Assembly (NCBI GenBank): GCA_028280885.1
Contig: JANQKY010000034.1
Span: 16,351 to 80,350 of the forward strand
Reading direction: 5' to 3'
Length of the DNA: 64,000 nt
From: Tepidamorphus sp.
GTDB taxonomy: Bacteria; Pseudomonadota; Alphaproteobacteria; Rhizobiales; Tepidamorphaceae
The position numbers and the translations under genes were made by a program. Below are positions 43,194 through 52,424 of this stretch, one piece after another; position 1 is the stretch's first letter, and every line of letters begins with the position of its first letter. The notes below the pieces were generated by a model. That model worked only from the letters and a program-made list of their open reading frames with translations. It searched no databases and was not told the origin of the DNA.

Positions 43194-43652
43194 ATGTCGC
43201 AATACCAGGAACGCCGGTCCGGAGCACCTGACCGACCGGCTTGCATAGACCGTCGCTGCGATGCTCGGCCCTTCGACGACAGGGCCGCGGTGCCGAACGT
43301 GCTGGACGGCACCGCGTTTGCCGATGAGTTCCGTTACTGGACGGGCGAAAGCGGCCGACGCTATCTGACCCGGCAGATACCGGTTTCCGAGATCGACGAT
43401 TTCGCCGGGGCGCCGGCGGTGCTCCTGCGGGTTCGTGCCGACGGGGCGCGCGAGATCGCCTGGATCGGGGCGATCGGCGCCGACGGGCTGCGGACCGTGC
43501 TTGCCACGGTCGGCGATCCGTGCGCCACCGGGGACCGCTGCGAAATCCATGTCCACCTGCTCGCCGACGACGCGCGGCGCCGCGCCCATGTCATCCGCGA
43601 CCTGATCGACGGCAACGGCCCGGCGCGCCAGCGTTTGCCCGAGGCGGCTTAG
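43194..43652 (+). CDS. Uncharacterised protein under a LexA-type promoter
   Basis: A 152-residue, probably cytosolic protein with no signal peptide or membrane segment. It starts MSQYQERRSGAPDRPACIDRRC and has a more structured middle (DEFRYWTGESGRRYLTRQIPVSEIDDF, then APAVLLRVRADGAREIAWIGAIG) and an HVHLLADDARRRAHVIRDLI helix. I do not recognise a family. ATG 43194 coincides with the predicted transcription start, so the mRNA would lack a leader; there is no ribosome-binding site, consistent with that. A longer frame from 43158 would put the promoter inside the gene. SOS induction is inferred from the LexA box. Its stop overlaps the convergent ChaC-like gene by 4 bases. Confidence 0.75.
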   Translation: MSQYQERRSGAPDRPACIDRRCDARPFDDRAAVPNVLDGTAFADEFRYWTGESGRRYLTRQIPVSEIDDFAGAPAVLLRVRADGAREIAWIGAIGADGLRTVLATVGDPCATGDRCEIHVHLLADDARRRAHVIRDLIDGNGPARQRLPEAA

Positions 43653-44179
43653 ACCTCGTTTCGCAACGCCCGGCCGATCGCCTCGAGCTTGTGGTCGGAC
43701 ACGCCGATCTCGTCCATGTGGTCGAGCGTCGCCAGCACGTAGTCGGTATTGATCCCGGACCGGCCGCGACCGTCCCGCACCAGCGCGATCTGGTCCGCAA
43801 TCGGCAGGGCGCCGGCATATTGCGCATGGGTGCGGTCAACGATGTAGCACAGCGCCGTCACGTCGCGGTCCGACCGATCGAGCAGGCGGACGCGCCGCGT
43901 CGTTTCCAGATAGACCATCGTCACCTGTTCGCGGGCGCGCAGATAGTCGACCACCTCGTCGCGCTTGGCGGCGGCGACGCGAAAGGCGACCCCGAGGCAG
44001 GCGCCGCCGCGATCAAGCCCCAGAACCAGGCCGGGCCGGTCCGGCGTGCCGCGATGGACATGGCTGTAGATGCACAGCGCGCGGTGCAGGCCGGACAGAC
44101 GGGCGGGAACCCGTTCGAGATGATCGAAGCCCGGTCGCCACATCAGCGAGCCGTAGCCGAAAACCCAAAGGTCGGTCAT
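43649..44179 (-). CDS. Gamma-glutamylcyclotransferase, ChaC family
   Basis: A 176-residue cytosolic enzyme that splits glutathione into 5-oxoproline and Cys-Gly. The N-terminal LWVFGYGSLMWRPGF contains the YGSL substrate loop of the family. The catalytic glutamate is expected in DYLRAREQVTMVYLE. The AGALPIADQIALVRDGRGRSGINTDYV block is typical of bacterial ChaC. Length matches. It is encoded convergently with the LexA-controlled gene and divergently from the DUF2125 gene. Confidence 0.9.
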   Translation of the reverse strand: MTDLWVFGYGSLMWRPGFDHLERVPARLSGLHRALCIYSHVHRGTPDRPGLVLGLDRGGACLGVAFRVAAAKRDEVVDYLRAREQVTMVYLETTRRVRLLDRSDRDVTALCYIVDRTHAQYAGALPIADQIALVRDGRGRSGINTDYVLATLDHMDEIGVSDHKLEAIGRALRNEV

Positions 44180-44324
44180 GTTGGTCTGCCTGTTGTCGGG
44201 ACCGGTGCCCTATCAATGCCGCGAAGCGTTGGCAATGCCCGTAAAGACTTGGCATTGCCCGGGGATGCCGTTACGCCCTGCTGACGGCCTTGCCGTGATT
44301 TAGCCGTTGTTGCTGGAACCGCAC

Positions 44325-45452
44325 ATGACCAAAACACCGAATTCGCCGCACGAGACGCCATCGGACCGGCCGCCCTCCGGGAAACGCCCGTCGCCGCTGG
44401 GCGGCAAGCTCGGCCGGCCGCCGACATTCATCGTCTTGATGCTGTCGGCGATCGTGGTGGCGATCGCCGGGTGGAGCGCGATCTGGTATTTCGGCACGCG
44501 CAAGGCCGAGGAGATGGCGCTTGCCTGGCTTGACGCGGAGGCGGCGGCGGGCCGGGTCTATTCCTGTGCCGCGCGCTCGGTCGGCGGCTATCCGTTCCGG
44601 GCCTCGCTGCGCTGCGAGGCGCCGCGTCTTGACCTGTCGGATACCGCGCCGCGGGTGCGGGCCACAGGCGCCTCGTTCCGGGCCGTCGCGCAGATCTGGA
44701 ATCCGACCCATGTGATCTTCGAGATCGACGGCCCGATACGGATCGAGACCGGCGCGTCGGCGCAGCCGGATGCCGCAATCGATGCGAACTGGCAGCTTCT
44801 GCAGGGATCGCTCCGAGCGCCGGAGGGGCGGATCCGCCGCCTCGATATCGCCATCACGGACCTTGCCGTAAAACCCGATCCGGCAACCCTCGGTCCGGGC
44901 GGCGGGGGGCAGGTGACGGCCGGTTCCGTCGGCCTTCACGGCCGTGCCGTGCCCGGTGCGGGCCCGGGCAGCCACGATGTCGATATCGCCGTCGATGCGA
45001 GCGACCTCGTCGCGACCGTTGCCGGGTCAGAGCCGCCGGCGGCGGTCGATATCCGCTTCGTCGGCCGCCTCGATGCGCTGCCGGCCACGGCGCCGCGCGA
45101 TCCGCGCGCCTTCCTGTCGGCCTGGCGTGACAATGACGGCGGCCTGACCGTCGAGCGCTTGAGCGCGCTGCAGGGCGAGACGGAACTTAGGGCAAGCGGC
45201 ACGCTGACACCGGATGGCGAGGGCTATCCCGCCGGTTCGGTCACGGTCGCCCTGGCGGGCCCGGATGTGACCACGCCGGGATCGGCCGGCGCGTTCGGCG
45301 GGCTCGCGCCGCTGATGGTACTCGGCCTGCGGCTTGCCGGCGAGCCGGGCGAGATCGAGGGGCGCACGGCGCTGACCGGAGACCTCGACCTGCGCGACGG
45401 CAACGCCTATTTCGGCGCGATCCCGATAACGGCGCTGCCGCGGCTGTTCTGA
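44325..45452 (+). CDS. DUF2125 membrane-anchored protein
   Basis: A 375-residue protein with a short Pro-rich cytosolic start, one membrane helix (FIVLMLSAIVVAIAGWSAIWYF, about 35-56) and a large periplasmic domain beginning AEEMALAWLDAEAAAGRVYSCAARSVGGYPFRASLRCEAP. That GYPF/RC segment is the family hallmark and suggests one disulfide. The DUF2125 function is unknown; the domain has an AsmA-like beta-rich pattern. ATG 44325 is used; a TTG at 44307 is possible. It converges with tyrC 20 bases later, as in many relatives. Confidence 0.87.
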   Translation: MTKTPNSPHETPSDRPPSGKRPSPLGGKLGRPPTFIVLMLSAIVVAIAGWSAIWYFGTRKAEEMALAWLDAEAAAGRVYSCAARSVGGYPFRASLRCEAPRLDLSDTAPRVRATGASFRAVAQIWNPTHVIFEIDGPIRIETGASAQPDAAIDANWQLLQGSLRAPEGRIRRLDIAITDLAVKPDPATLGPGGGGQVTAGSVGLHGRAVPGAGPGSHDVDIAVDASDLVATVAGSEPPAAVDIRFVGRLDALPATAPRDPRAFLSAWRDNDGGLTVERLSALQGETELRASGTLTPDGEGYPAGSVTVALAGPDVTTPGSAGAFGGLAPLMVLGLRLAGEPGEIEGRTALTGDLDLRDGNAYFGAIPITALPRLF

Positions 45453-45471
45453 CGGGTGCCGGACCGGTCGC

Positions 45472-46428
45472 TCAGCCGTCCCCCAGGGTGTCCCCGTCTT
45501 GGGGCGCGCGGGCATGCGGCGAGCGGCCGAAATCGGGCGCCTCGGTGTCCTGGCCGATCTCGATGATGCCGCGGCGGATGGCGCGGGTCTCGGTGAACCG
45601 TTTAAACAGCAGGTCGCCGTCGCCGTAGCGGATGGCGCGCTGCAGGGCGGTCAGGTCCTCGGTGAACATCGCCAGCGTCTCCAAGACGGCATCGCGATTG
45701 TGCAGGAACACGTCGCGCCACATGGTCGGATCGGAGGCGGCGATGCGGGTGAAGTCGCGGAAGCCGCTGGCGGAGAACTTGATGACCTGCGCGGCCAGGA
45801 CGTCTTCGAGGTGGGAGGCCGTACCGACAATATTGTAGGCGATCAGATGCGGCAGGTGGCTGGTAATCGCCAGCACCATGTCGTGGTGGTCGGCGGCCAT
45901 CACCTCGGTCATCGCGCCGCAGCCGCGCCAGAACCGCTCGACGGTCTCGATGGCGGCCGGGTCGGTGCCATCCGGTGGGGTGAGCAGGCACCAGCGGTTC
46001 TCGAACAGTTCGGCGAAACCGGCATCCGGACCGGAATATTCGGTGCCGGCGATCGGATGGGCCGGAACGAAATGTACCCCGCCGGGCAGGTGCGGCGCCA
46101 TCTGGGCGATCACCGAGCCCTTGACCGAGCCGACATCGGAGACGATCGCGCCCGGTTTCAGCGCCGGCCCGAATGCCTCGGCGACCGCGCCGCTCGCCCC
46201 CACCGGCACGCAGGCGATGACGAGGTCGGCGCCGTCGGCGGCTTCAGCCGGGTCGGTCGTGTAGGTGTCGCCGAGGTTCAGCTCGCGCGCCCGCTCAAGC
46301 GTCTCCGCGCGCCGGGTCTGCACGGCGATCTCGCCGGCGATGCCCTTCTTGCGGACGGCATGCGCGATCGAGGAGCCGATCAGGCCGATGCCGATCAGGG
46401 CAAGGCGGTTGACGATTTTTTCGGTCAT
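45472..46428 (-). CDS. tyrC: Prephenate/arogenate dehydrogenase
   Basis: A 318-residue NAD(P)-dependent dehydrogenase of tyrosine synthesis. The dinucleotide loop is LALIGIGLIGSSIAHAV. The substrate-site motifs are FVPAHPIAGTEYSGPDAG with its catalytic histidine, and DHHDMVLAITSHLPHLIAYNIVG. No ACT domain follows, so feedback control through that route is unlikely. It begins one base after the hisC stop, and forms an operon with hisC and, upstream, chorismate mutase. The C-terminal 20 residues are unstructured. Confidence 0.92.
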   Translation of the reverse strand: MTEKIVNRLALIGIGLIGSSIAHAVRKKGIAGEIAVQTRRAETLERARELNLGDTYTTDPAEAADGADLVIACVPVGASGAVAEAFGPALKPGAIVSDVGSVKGSVIAQMAPHLPGGVHFVPAHPIAGTEYSGPDAGFAELFENRWCLLTPPDGTDPAAIETVERFWRGCGAMTEVMAADHHDMVLAITSHLPHLIAYNIVGTASHLEDVLAAQVIKFSASGFRDFTRIAASDPTMWRDVFLHNRDAVLETLAMFTEDLTALQRAIRYGDGDLLFKRFTETRAIRRGIIEIGQDTEAPDFGRSPHARAPQDGDTLGDG

Positions 46429-46429
46429 T

Positions 46430-47539
46430 TCAGCGGTTCATGAACTCGGTCAGGGCGGCCACCGTCAGCCGGTTGGCCTCTTCGGTGCCAACCGTCATGC
46501 GCAGGCAGTCGGGCAGGCCGTAGCCGCCGACGGCGCGGATGAAGACGCCGCGCTCCTGCAGGAACGCGTTCGCGTCGGCCGCGCGCCTGCCTTCCGCGTC
46601 GGGAAAGCGCAGCAGCAGGAAGTTGCCGACGCTCGGCGCCGTCTCGATGCCGATTGCGGCGAATTCGCCGGCAAGCCAGGGCAGCCAGGTGTCGTTGTGG
46701 TCAACGGAAGCGTCGACCTGGGCGGAATCGTTGATCGCGGCGACGCCGGCTGCGATCGCGGGCGCGTTGACGTTGAAGGGGCCGCGCACCCGATGCAGGA
46801 TGTCGGCGACCGGTTCGGGGCAATAGGCCCAGCCAAGCCGCAGGCCGGCCAGGCCGTAGATCTTCGAAAACGTCCGGGTCATCACGACGTTCCGCGCGGT
46901 CGCGACCAGTTCGATGCCGGCCTCGTAGTCGTTGCGGCGGACATATTCGGCATAGGCCGCGTCGATCACCAGCAGCGTGTCGCCGGGCAGGCCGGCATGC
47001 AGGCGGCGCACTTCGTCGAAGGGCAGGTAGGTGCCCGTCGGATTGTTGGGATTGGCCAGGAAGACGACGCGGGTGCGGGCGGTCACGGCGGCCAGCATGG
47101 CGTCGACATTGGCCGTCAGGTCGGTCTCCGGCGCGGCCACCGGGCGGCCGCCGGCGGCAAGCGTCGAGATCTTGTACATCAGGAAGCCGTGCTGGCTGTA
47201 GACGGTCTCGTCGCCGGGACCGAGATAGGCCGTGCAGATCAGGCTGATCAGCTCGTCGGAGCCGTTGGCGCAGACGATGCGAGCCGGATCAAGGCCGTAT
47301 TTCGCGCCGATCGCCGTGCGCAGCGCGTGGGCGCTGCCGTCCGGATAGGCCTCGAGATGCTCGGCGGCCGAGCGGAAGGCCGCGACAGCCTGCGGGCTCG
47401 GCCCCAGCGGTGACTCGTTCGAGGACAGCTTGTGGACCGTGCCGCCGGATCCCTCGCCCGATGCGCCCGGCACATAGGCGTTGATCTCGAGGATGGAGTC
47501 ACGGGGCTGGGGGGTAGACGCTGAGGGGGTCGAGGACAT
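46430..47539 (-). CDS. hisC: Histidinol-phosphate/aromatic aminotransferase
   Basis: A 369-residue class I/II PLP aminotransferase. The PLP lysine lies in [19 protein letters not shown], the N-x-P-x-G-T motif in [14 protein letters not shown], and the substrate loop in [17 protein letters not shown]. Placement between chorismate mutase and prephenate dehydrogenase suggests it transaminates prephenate or phenylpyruvate-type acids as well as histidinol phosphate; that is inference from context. ATG 47539 gives normal length; the extra 29 upstream residues look non-coding. Confidence 0.9.
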   Translation of the reverse strand: MSSTPSASTPQPRDSILEINAYVPGASGEGSGGTVHKLSSNESPLGPSPQAVAAFRSAAEHLEAYPDGSAHALRTAIGAKYGLDPARIVCANGSDELISLICTAYLGPGDETVYSQHGFLMYKISTLAAGGRPVAAPETDLTANVDAMLAAVTARTRVVFLANPNNPTGTYLPFDEVRRLHAGLPGDTLLVIDAAYAEYVRRNDYEAGIELVATARNVVMTRTFSKIYGLAGLRLGWAYCPEPVADILHRVRGPFNVNAPAIAAGVAAINDSAQVDASVDHNDTWLPWLAGEFAAIGIETAPSVGNFLLLRFPDAEGRRAADANAFLQERGVFIRAVGGYGLPDCLRMTVGTEEANRLTVAALTEFMNR

Positions 47540-47561
47540 GCCAGGCTCGTGTCGATTTCCG

Positions 47562-48491
47562 TTACGCTTTGGAGGCAAGGCCCGCCGGCCAGGCGAGCGG
47601 TTCGGCGATGCTGCCCAGGCAGGCACAGCCGGTGATGCGGGGCAGGACGGCGGCGGGCGTTTCGGCTGAGGCGAAGAGCGTCCAGTCCGGGCCGCCGCGC
47701 AGGACGCGGAGTGCCGGATCGTCGGCGGTCATCGCGGCACTGGCGCAGGCGTAGATGAAAAGATCGGTGGGGCTTTCGACCGGGGACGGTCCGATGACGA
47801 GGGCGGGCGGCAGGTCGAGCGTGTCATCGACGGGAAGGAACGGCAGCAGGGCGATGACCCTGGCGCCGGGGCAGACCTGCCCCGCTTTGGCCTGCCCCGC
47901 TTCGGCCTGTCCGGAGTTCTGTTGCGCGTCGCTGTCCCACCATCGTTCCTCGTCGGCCGAGGCGAGCGCCACCACGGCAAGGTCCGTGCCGGTGCCGGCA
48001 ACGGCACGGACGGCCGACCGGTTGTCGGGGGCATCGGCGAGCGGCGTCGAGAAGCCGAACATGTAGCGCAGGAGGTCGCGCATGCGCGGCCAGCCGGCGC
48101 CGGCGGCATGGACCGTGAACGGCGCCTGGAGCTGCGTGAAGGTGGCGATGATCTCGCGCCAGATATGCTCGACCGTCGTCAGCGGCAACTCGCCCTCGTG
48201 CCGGCCGGCGATGCGGCGCATCATGCTCGCCTCGCGGTCGGGCCGGAAGGCGGCGCCGGACTGGCCCGCAGAGTGTCCGGACGGGGCCGCGTTCAGCTTC
48301 TTCGCCTCGATCAGTTCGGCGATGATCCGGCCGCGATGGATGAGCTGGCGGTGCATTTCGGCATCGGCGGCGTCGATCTGCGCGCGCAGTTCGGCAAGGC
48401 GGTCCGAACCGTCGGGCTGGTCTGATCCGGGCTTTCCGGTGTCGGGCCTTCCGGTGTCGGGTTGGGGGGCGCTGTCGGCGGAACCGGCCAT
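47562..48491 (-). CDS. Chorismate mutase, AroQ type with C-terminal extension
   Basis: A 309-residue protein. Residues about 28-125 form the helical AroQ domain converting chorismate to prephenate: [36 protein letters not shown] contains the active-site Arg and Lys, and [19 protein letters not shown] holds the second Arg cluster. The C-terminal half ([23 protein letters not shown] onward) resembles the extension found in relatives and may be regulatory. [13 protein letters not shown] repeat near residue 195 looks like a slippage expansion. It leads the operon with hisC and tyrC and is divergent from metX. Confidence 0.87.
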   Translation of the reverse strand: MAGSADSAPQPDTGRPDTGKPGSDQPDGSDRLAELRAQIDAADAEMHRQLIHRGRIIAELIEAKKLNAAPSGHSAGQSGAAFRPDREASMMRRIAGRHEGELPLTTVEHIWREIIATFTQLQAPFTVHAAGAGWPRMRDLLRYMFGFSTPLADAPDNRSAVRAVAGTGTDLAVVALASADEERWWDSDAQQNSGQAEAGQAKAGQVCPGARVIALLPFLPVDDTLDLPPALVIGPSPVESPTDLFIYACASAAMTADDPALRVLRGGPDWTLFASAETPAAVLPRITGCACLGSIAEPLAWPAGLASKA

Positions 48492-48603
48492 GGTCTGAAT
48501 CGTGATGCGTTCTGCGATGCGCGCGCCGGCACGGGGCCGGCGGCGTGGGATTTCGGGTGGGCGGCAGTCATACGGGAGCGCAGGGTGGAAATCAAAGAAA
48601 ACG

Positions 48604-48753
48604 TTGACACTTCGAACAGACCGTCCCTACTACTGCGGCCGGGTTTCGCAAGAGGCCCGGACCGCCGGGAGGCGGGGTCCGAACGGCAGGTCCGCACCGC
48701 GCGGCGGGCCGGGCCGTGACGGGCGGCGCGACGTAAAAACCCCTCAAAGCGAG
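48604..48753 (+). promoter_or_regulatory. Promoter and structured leader of metX
   Basis: A consensus -35 TTGACA (48604-48609) and a -10 TACTAC (48628-48633, spacer 18) predict transcription starting near 48640. That leaves a leader of about 115 bases before the metX ATG at 48754. The leader is very GC-rich and rich in self-complementary pieces (GGCCGGGTTTCGCAAGAGG, CCGCCGGGAGGCGG), ending in an A-rich ACGTAAAAACCCC. A SAM-responsive element would be expected before a methionine gene, but the SAM-II core (TGATTT plus the matching 3' block) is not found. Confidence 0.5.
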
Positions 48754-49944
48754 ATGGCGACCGGACTTGATAGCCGCGCTGCGGCCAGCACCCAGACCGA
48801 CGATCCGGACAGCCAGGTCGTCCGCTTCGGCCCGGACGCGCCGCTGACGCTTGATTGCGGCGTCTCGTTCGCGCCGCTGACGATCGCCTACCAGACCTAT
48901 GGCCGGCTTGATGACGACAAGGCGAACGCCGTCCTCGTCACGCATGCGCTCACCGGCGACCAGCATGTGGCGAACGATCACCCGATCACCGGCAAGCCCG
49001 GCTGGTGGGACCTGATGGTCGGACCCGGCAAGCCGGTCGACACGGACCGCTATTTCGTCATCTGCGCAAACGTGCTGGGCGGCTGCATGGGGACGTCCGG
49101 GCCCGGCAGCGTCGACCCGGAGACGGGCAAGCCCTACGGCCTCGACTTTCCCGTCGTGACGATCCGCGACATGGTGCGGTCGCAGGCGATGCTGCTCGAC
49201 CATCTGGGCATCGAGACCCTGTTCTGCGCGATCGGCGGCTCGATGGGCGGCATGCAGGTGCTGGAATGGGCCGTCAGCTATCCCGACCGGGTGTTCTCGG
49301 TGATCCCGATCGCGACGGCCGCGCGCCACACCTCGCAGAACATCGCCTTCCACGAGGTCGGCCGGCAGGCGGTGATGGCCGATCCGGACTGGCGCTCGGG
49401 GCGCTATCTGCTCGAGGGCACCAATCCGAAGAAGGGGCTGGCGGTCGCGCGGATGGCCGCCCACATCACCTACCTGTCCGACGAGGCGCTGCACCGCAAG
49501 TTCGGCCGCAACCTGCAGGACCGCGAGGCGATCACCTTCGGCTTCGACGCCGATTTCCAGATCGAAAGCTATCTGCGCCATCAGGGCATGACCTTCGTCG
49601 ACCGGTTCGACGCCAATGCCTATCTCTACCTGACGCGCGCGATGGACTATTTCGACATCGCCGCCGACTATGACGGGCAGCTCGCCAGCGCCTTCCTGGG
49701 AACGCCGACGCGGTTCTGCATCGTTTCGTTCACCTCCGACTGGCTGTTTCCCACCGAGGGCAACCGGCAGATCGTGCACGCGCTGAATGCCGCGGGCGCG
49801 CGCGTCTCATTCGTCGAGATCGAGACCGATCGCGGCCATGACGCCTTCCTGCTCGACGAGCCGGAACTGTTCGGCGCGATCCGGGGCTTTCTCGATTCGG
49901 CCGCACGCGCGCGTGGCCTGGCAGGCCATGAGGCGGCGCCATGA
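48754..49944 (+). CDS. metX: Homoserine O-acyltransferase
   Basis: A 396-residue alpha/beta-hydrolase-fold enzyme that acylates homoserine (acetyl or succinyl) as the first committed step of methionine synthesis. Markers are [13 protein letters not shown], the oxyanion/nucleophile elbow [15 protein letters not shown] (GGSMGG), and the Asp-His pair in FTSDWLFP and [12 protein letters not shown]. Acyl-donor choice cannot be settled by eye. The ATG at 48754 gives the family length. Its stop overlaps the metW start, so the two are coupled. Confidence 0.94.
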   Translation: MATGLDSRAAASTQTDDPDSQVVRFGPDAPLTLDCGVSFAPLTIAYQTYGRLDDDKANAVLVTHALTGDQHVANDHPITGKPGWWDLMVGPGKPVDTDRYFVICANVLGGCMGTSGPGSVDPETGKPYGLDFPVVTIRDMVRSQAMLLDHLGIETLFCAIGGSMGGMQVLEWAVSYPDRVFSVIPIATAARHTSQNIAFHEVGRQAVMADPDWRSGRYLLEGTNPKKGLAVARMAAHITYLSDEALHRKFGRNLQDREAITFGFDADFQIESYLRHQGMTFVDRFDANAYLYLTRAMDYFDIAADYDGQLASAFLGTPTRFCIVSFTSDWLFPTEGNRQIVHALNAAGARVSFVEIETDRGHDAFLLDEPELFGAIRGFLDSAARARGLAGHEAAP

Positions 49945-50597
49945 CCGTGCAGTCGCCTCGCTACAACGATATGGCTGCCGGATCGCAAACGGGCCGGATC
50001 GACCTCCTGCTCGTCGCCGGGATGATCGAACCGGGCTCGCGCGTGCTCGATGTCGGCTGCGAGGACGGGGCGCTCTTGCAGATCCTCGAGGACCGCTACG
50101 ATATCGACGGGCGCGGCATCGAGCTCAGCCAGCGCAACGTCAACGAATGCGTCGCCAAGGGGCTCGCGGTCGTGCAGGGCGACGCCGACCGGGACCTGAC
50201 CGACTATCCCGACAACGCCTTCGACTACGTGATCCTGAGCCAGACGGTGCAGGCGACCCGCAATCCGCGTGCCGTGGTCGAGGAGATCCTGCGGATCGGC
50301 CGGCGGGGCATCGTGTCGTTCCCGAATTTCGGCCATTGGCGGATGCGCTGGCAGCTCATGACGCGCGGGCGCATGCCGGTCACCGAGCACCTGCCGATGA
50401 GCTGGTACGATACGCCCAACATCCATTTCTGCACGATCCGCGACTTCGTCATGATGGCCGAGGAGATCGGCGCGCGGATCGAACGCACCGTCGCGCTCGA
50501 CGCCAGGGGCAACCGCCTCGACGGCAATGCCTCGCTGCGCCGCCTTAATCTCTATGGCGAGCAGGCGATCTTCGTGCTGGCCAGGAACGGGGCATAG
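49941..50597 (+). CDS. metW: MetW methyltransferase-like partner of MetX
   Basis: A 218-residue protein of the MetW family, which has a class I methyltransferase fold ([16 protein letters not shown]) and supports MetX in methionine synthesis. Distinctive MetW blocks are [67 protein letters not shown] and [15 protein letters not shown]. It overlaps metX by four bases (ATGA). The operon ends here. Confidence 0.95.
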   Translation: MTVQSPRYNDMAAGSQTGRIDLLLVAGMIEPGSRVLDVGCEDGALLQILEDRYDIDGRGIELSQRNVNECVAKGLAVVQGDADRDLTDYPDNAFDYVILSQTVQATRNPRAVVEEILRIGRRGIVSFPNFGHWRMRWQLMTRGRMPVTEHLPMSWYDTPNIHFCTIRDFVMMAEEIGARIERTVALDARGNRLDGNASLRRLNLYGEQAIFVLARNGA

Positions 50598-50602
50598 GGC
50601 GC

Positions 50603-50630
50603 AAAAAAAGAACCCGAACCGGGGTCCGGG
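50603..50630 (-). terminator. Rho-independent terminator of a small exported-protein gene
   Basis: On the minus strand CCCGGA pairs with TTCGGG around CCCCGG and is followed by TTCTTTTTTT, a textbook terminator. It lies about 60 bases after the stop of the small gene at 50691-50858. Read on the plus strand it could also weakly end the metX-metW transcript. Confidence 0.85.
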
Positions 50631-50690
50631 CTCATAGCGTTCGTGTGCAGGACGAGCCGCTTCGCAGCGAACTCGTCGGCACTTAGCGGA

Positions 50691-50858
50691 TTATTCCTGA
50701 GTTGTCTGAGAGCTCGACTGTGTGGGCGTCGAGATCTGCGCGGTCTTGACCGGTTCGGACATCTTGGCCGTCTTGCCATAGGTGCAGGCCGACGCAAGGG
50801 TCGCGGAGCCCGCGACGAAGGCGACGGCGGCAAGGCCGGCGAGGATCTGGCGGGTCAT
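50691..50858 (-). CDS. Small exported protein, 55 residues
   Basis: ATG 50858 is preceded by a strong GAGGAGG site. The product MTRQILAGLAAVAFVAGSAT then LASACTYGKT has a signal peptide with a lipobox-like end (LASAC) and a short Thr/Ser/Gln-rich tail (TQSSSQTTQE) ending at TAA 50691. A clear terminator follows. The strong translation signal, signal peptide and terminator together support a real gene despite its size. It may be a small lipoprotein or periplasmic peptide; the lipobox is not canonical. No known family. Confidence 0.75.
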   Translation of the reverse strand: MTRQILAGLAAVAFVAGSATLASACTYGKTAKMSEPVKTAQISTPTQSSSQTTQE

Positions 50859-51005
50859 GGACTGCCTCCTCGGTTTGCGGATTGCCTGATACGCTTCCCA
50901 GGCCCTCCGTGACGATACCAGGATAGGTATCGCTTAGCAGGCTAAGCCGAGATGCGGGTGAGACCAAGGCGGAAACGCTCACGAAATCGTGACCGGTCCT
51001 GCGCC

Positions 51006-51998
51006 TCAGGACGCCCGCTTCCGATGACGGGCGCGCGGATGGGCGTCGTGATAGGCCTCGAGCAGGCGCCTTTCGTCGATTTCGGTATAGACCTGGGTCG
51101 TCGACAGGCTGGCGTGGCCGAGCAGTTCCTGGATCGCGCGCAGGTCGCCGCCATTCATCAAAAGATGCGTGGCGAAGGAGTGGCGCAGGGCATGGGGGGT
51201 GGCCGAATCGGGCAGGCCAAGCGCGCCGCGCATCGCCGCCATGCGGCGCTGGATGATGCGCGGATTGAGCGGCCCGCCGCGCGCGCCGACGAAGAGCGGC
51301 CCGTCCCGGTCGAGCGCGTAGGGGCAGCGTTTCAGATAGTCGGCGATGGCCTCGCAGACCGCCGGCAGGACCGGCACCAGCCGGGTCTTGCCGCCCTTGC
51401 CGGTGATGCGCAGCGTCTGCGTCCGGCCGTCCGTTCCCGGCTCGGGCGCCTCGGCGCGCGTGAGGCCGAGCGCCTCGGAAATGCGCAGGCCGCAGCCATA
51501 GAGCAGCGAGAACACCGCGGCATCGCGCGCGGCGATCCAGGGGGCGTCGCCCGCCGGATCGATCTCGCCTGCATCGATCACCCGGAGGGCTGAATCGGGG
51601 CTGAGCGGCTTGGGCAGGGCGTGCCGTTTCTTCGGCCCGCGCACGACGGCGAGCGCCGGGATCGCGATCCCTTGCGTCTTTTCCAGATGCCGGGCGAAGG
51701 ACCGGATCGCGGCAAGCGCCCGCGACAGCGAGGGGCCGGACAGGCCGTCGAGACGGCGATGGGCGAGATAGGCGCGCAGGTCGATGGCCGACAGCGCGGC
51801 AAGGTCGCCGGTTGCCGGCGGCGCGCCGATATGGTCGCGCAGGAAGGTCAGGAACTGGCGCAGGTCGCGGGTATAGGCCTCGACCGTCTTGTCGGCCAGC
51901 CGCCGCTCGGCGGACAGGCGGGTGAGCCAGGCGCCTGCGGCGGCGCGCAGATCGGGGGCCGCGAGCAGCGGTCCGATCGCGGCATGGGTGGGAGCCAT
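51006..51998 (-). CDS. xerC: Tyrosine recombinase XerC
   Basis: A 330-residue site-specific recombinase that resolves chromosome dimers at dif with XerD. The N-terminal SAM-like DNA-binding domain spans about 20-110 (TVEAYTRDLRQFLTFL). Catalytic residues fit: Arg in YGCGLRISEALGL, Lys in ITGKGGKTRLVP, HALRHSFATHLL (HxxR), LLGHASLSTTQVYTEID (His and the nucleophilic Tyr). Proximity to priA identifies it as the chromosomal XerC rather than a mobile-element integrase. Confidence 0.92.
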   Translation of the reverse strand: MAPTHAAIGPLLAAPDLRAAAGAWLTRLSAERRLADKTVEAYTRDLRQFLTFLRDHIGAPPATGDLAALSAIDLRAYLAHRRLDGLSGPSLSRALAAIRSFARHLEKTQGIAIPALAVVRGPKKRHALPKPLSPDSALRVIDAGEIDPAGDAPWIAARDAAVFSLLYGCGLRISEALGLTRAEAPEPGTDGRTQTLRITGKGGKTRLVPVLPAVCEAIADYLKRCPYALDRDGPLFVGARGGPLNPRIIQRRMAAMRGALGLPDSATPHALRHSFATHLLMNGGDLRAIQELLGHASLSTTQVYTEIDERRLLEAYHDAHPRARHRKRAS

Positions 51999-52059
51999 TC
52001 GTGTCGCCTCCGCGTTCCGTTCGGCAGGCGAGTATCGCCCGGTCCGCGTTAACCGGTCG

Positions 52060-52359
52060 CTAAGCCTTTGCGATCGGCTCGCCGTAATGCTCGACGGTCG
52101 GGAAGGGATCGTAGAAAGGGTGCAGCAGGTCGCGCCAGTGCCGATAGCGCTCGGAGCCGCGGAAGCCGGTCTCGTGCGCCTCGACGCTGTCCCATTTGAC
52201 CAGCAGGACGTATTTGTCCGGATCCTCGATGCAGCGGCGCACCTCGAGCCCCCGAAAGCCCGCGCTTGCCGAGATGTAGGGCAGGGCGTCGGCCATCGCC
52301 TTCTCGAAGGCTTCCGCCTCGCCGGGCTTCACGTTCAGGATGGCGTGTTCGAGGATCAT
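52060..52359 (-). CDS. Antibiotic biosynthesis monooxygenase-like (ABM) protein
   Basis: A 99-residue dimeric ferredoxin-like alpha+beta barrel protein. The pattern ILEHAILNVKPGEAEAFEKAM, GFRGLEVRRCIEDPDKYVLLVKWDSVEAHE and the C-terminal HPFYDPFPTVEHY are typical of the ABM superfamily, whose members are small monooxygenases or putative haem- or quinone-handling proteins. The reaction is not assignable. It lies between xerC and fsa on the same strand. Confidence 0.85.
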   Translation of the reverse strand: MILEHAILNVKPGEAEAFEKAMADALPYISASAGFRGLEVRRCIEDPDKYVLLVKWDSVEAHETGFRGSERYRHWRDLLHPFYDPFPTVEHYGEPIAKA

Positions 52360-52424
52360 CGACAGTCCTTCGGCGCTCGGCGCCCACGTTGTCGGCGTGG
52401 CGCGCCCTTACAGGATCGGAAACC

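Noticed and set aside
48490..48753. SAM-II riboswitch before metX
   Set aside because: The diagnostic TGATTT segment and the pairing 3' block are missing; only an A-rich end looks vaguely similar.
51006..51998. Integrase of a genomic island
   Set aside because: Sequence and position beside fsa/priA fit chromosomal XerC; no attachment site or cargo is nearby.
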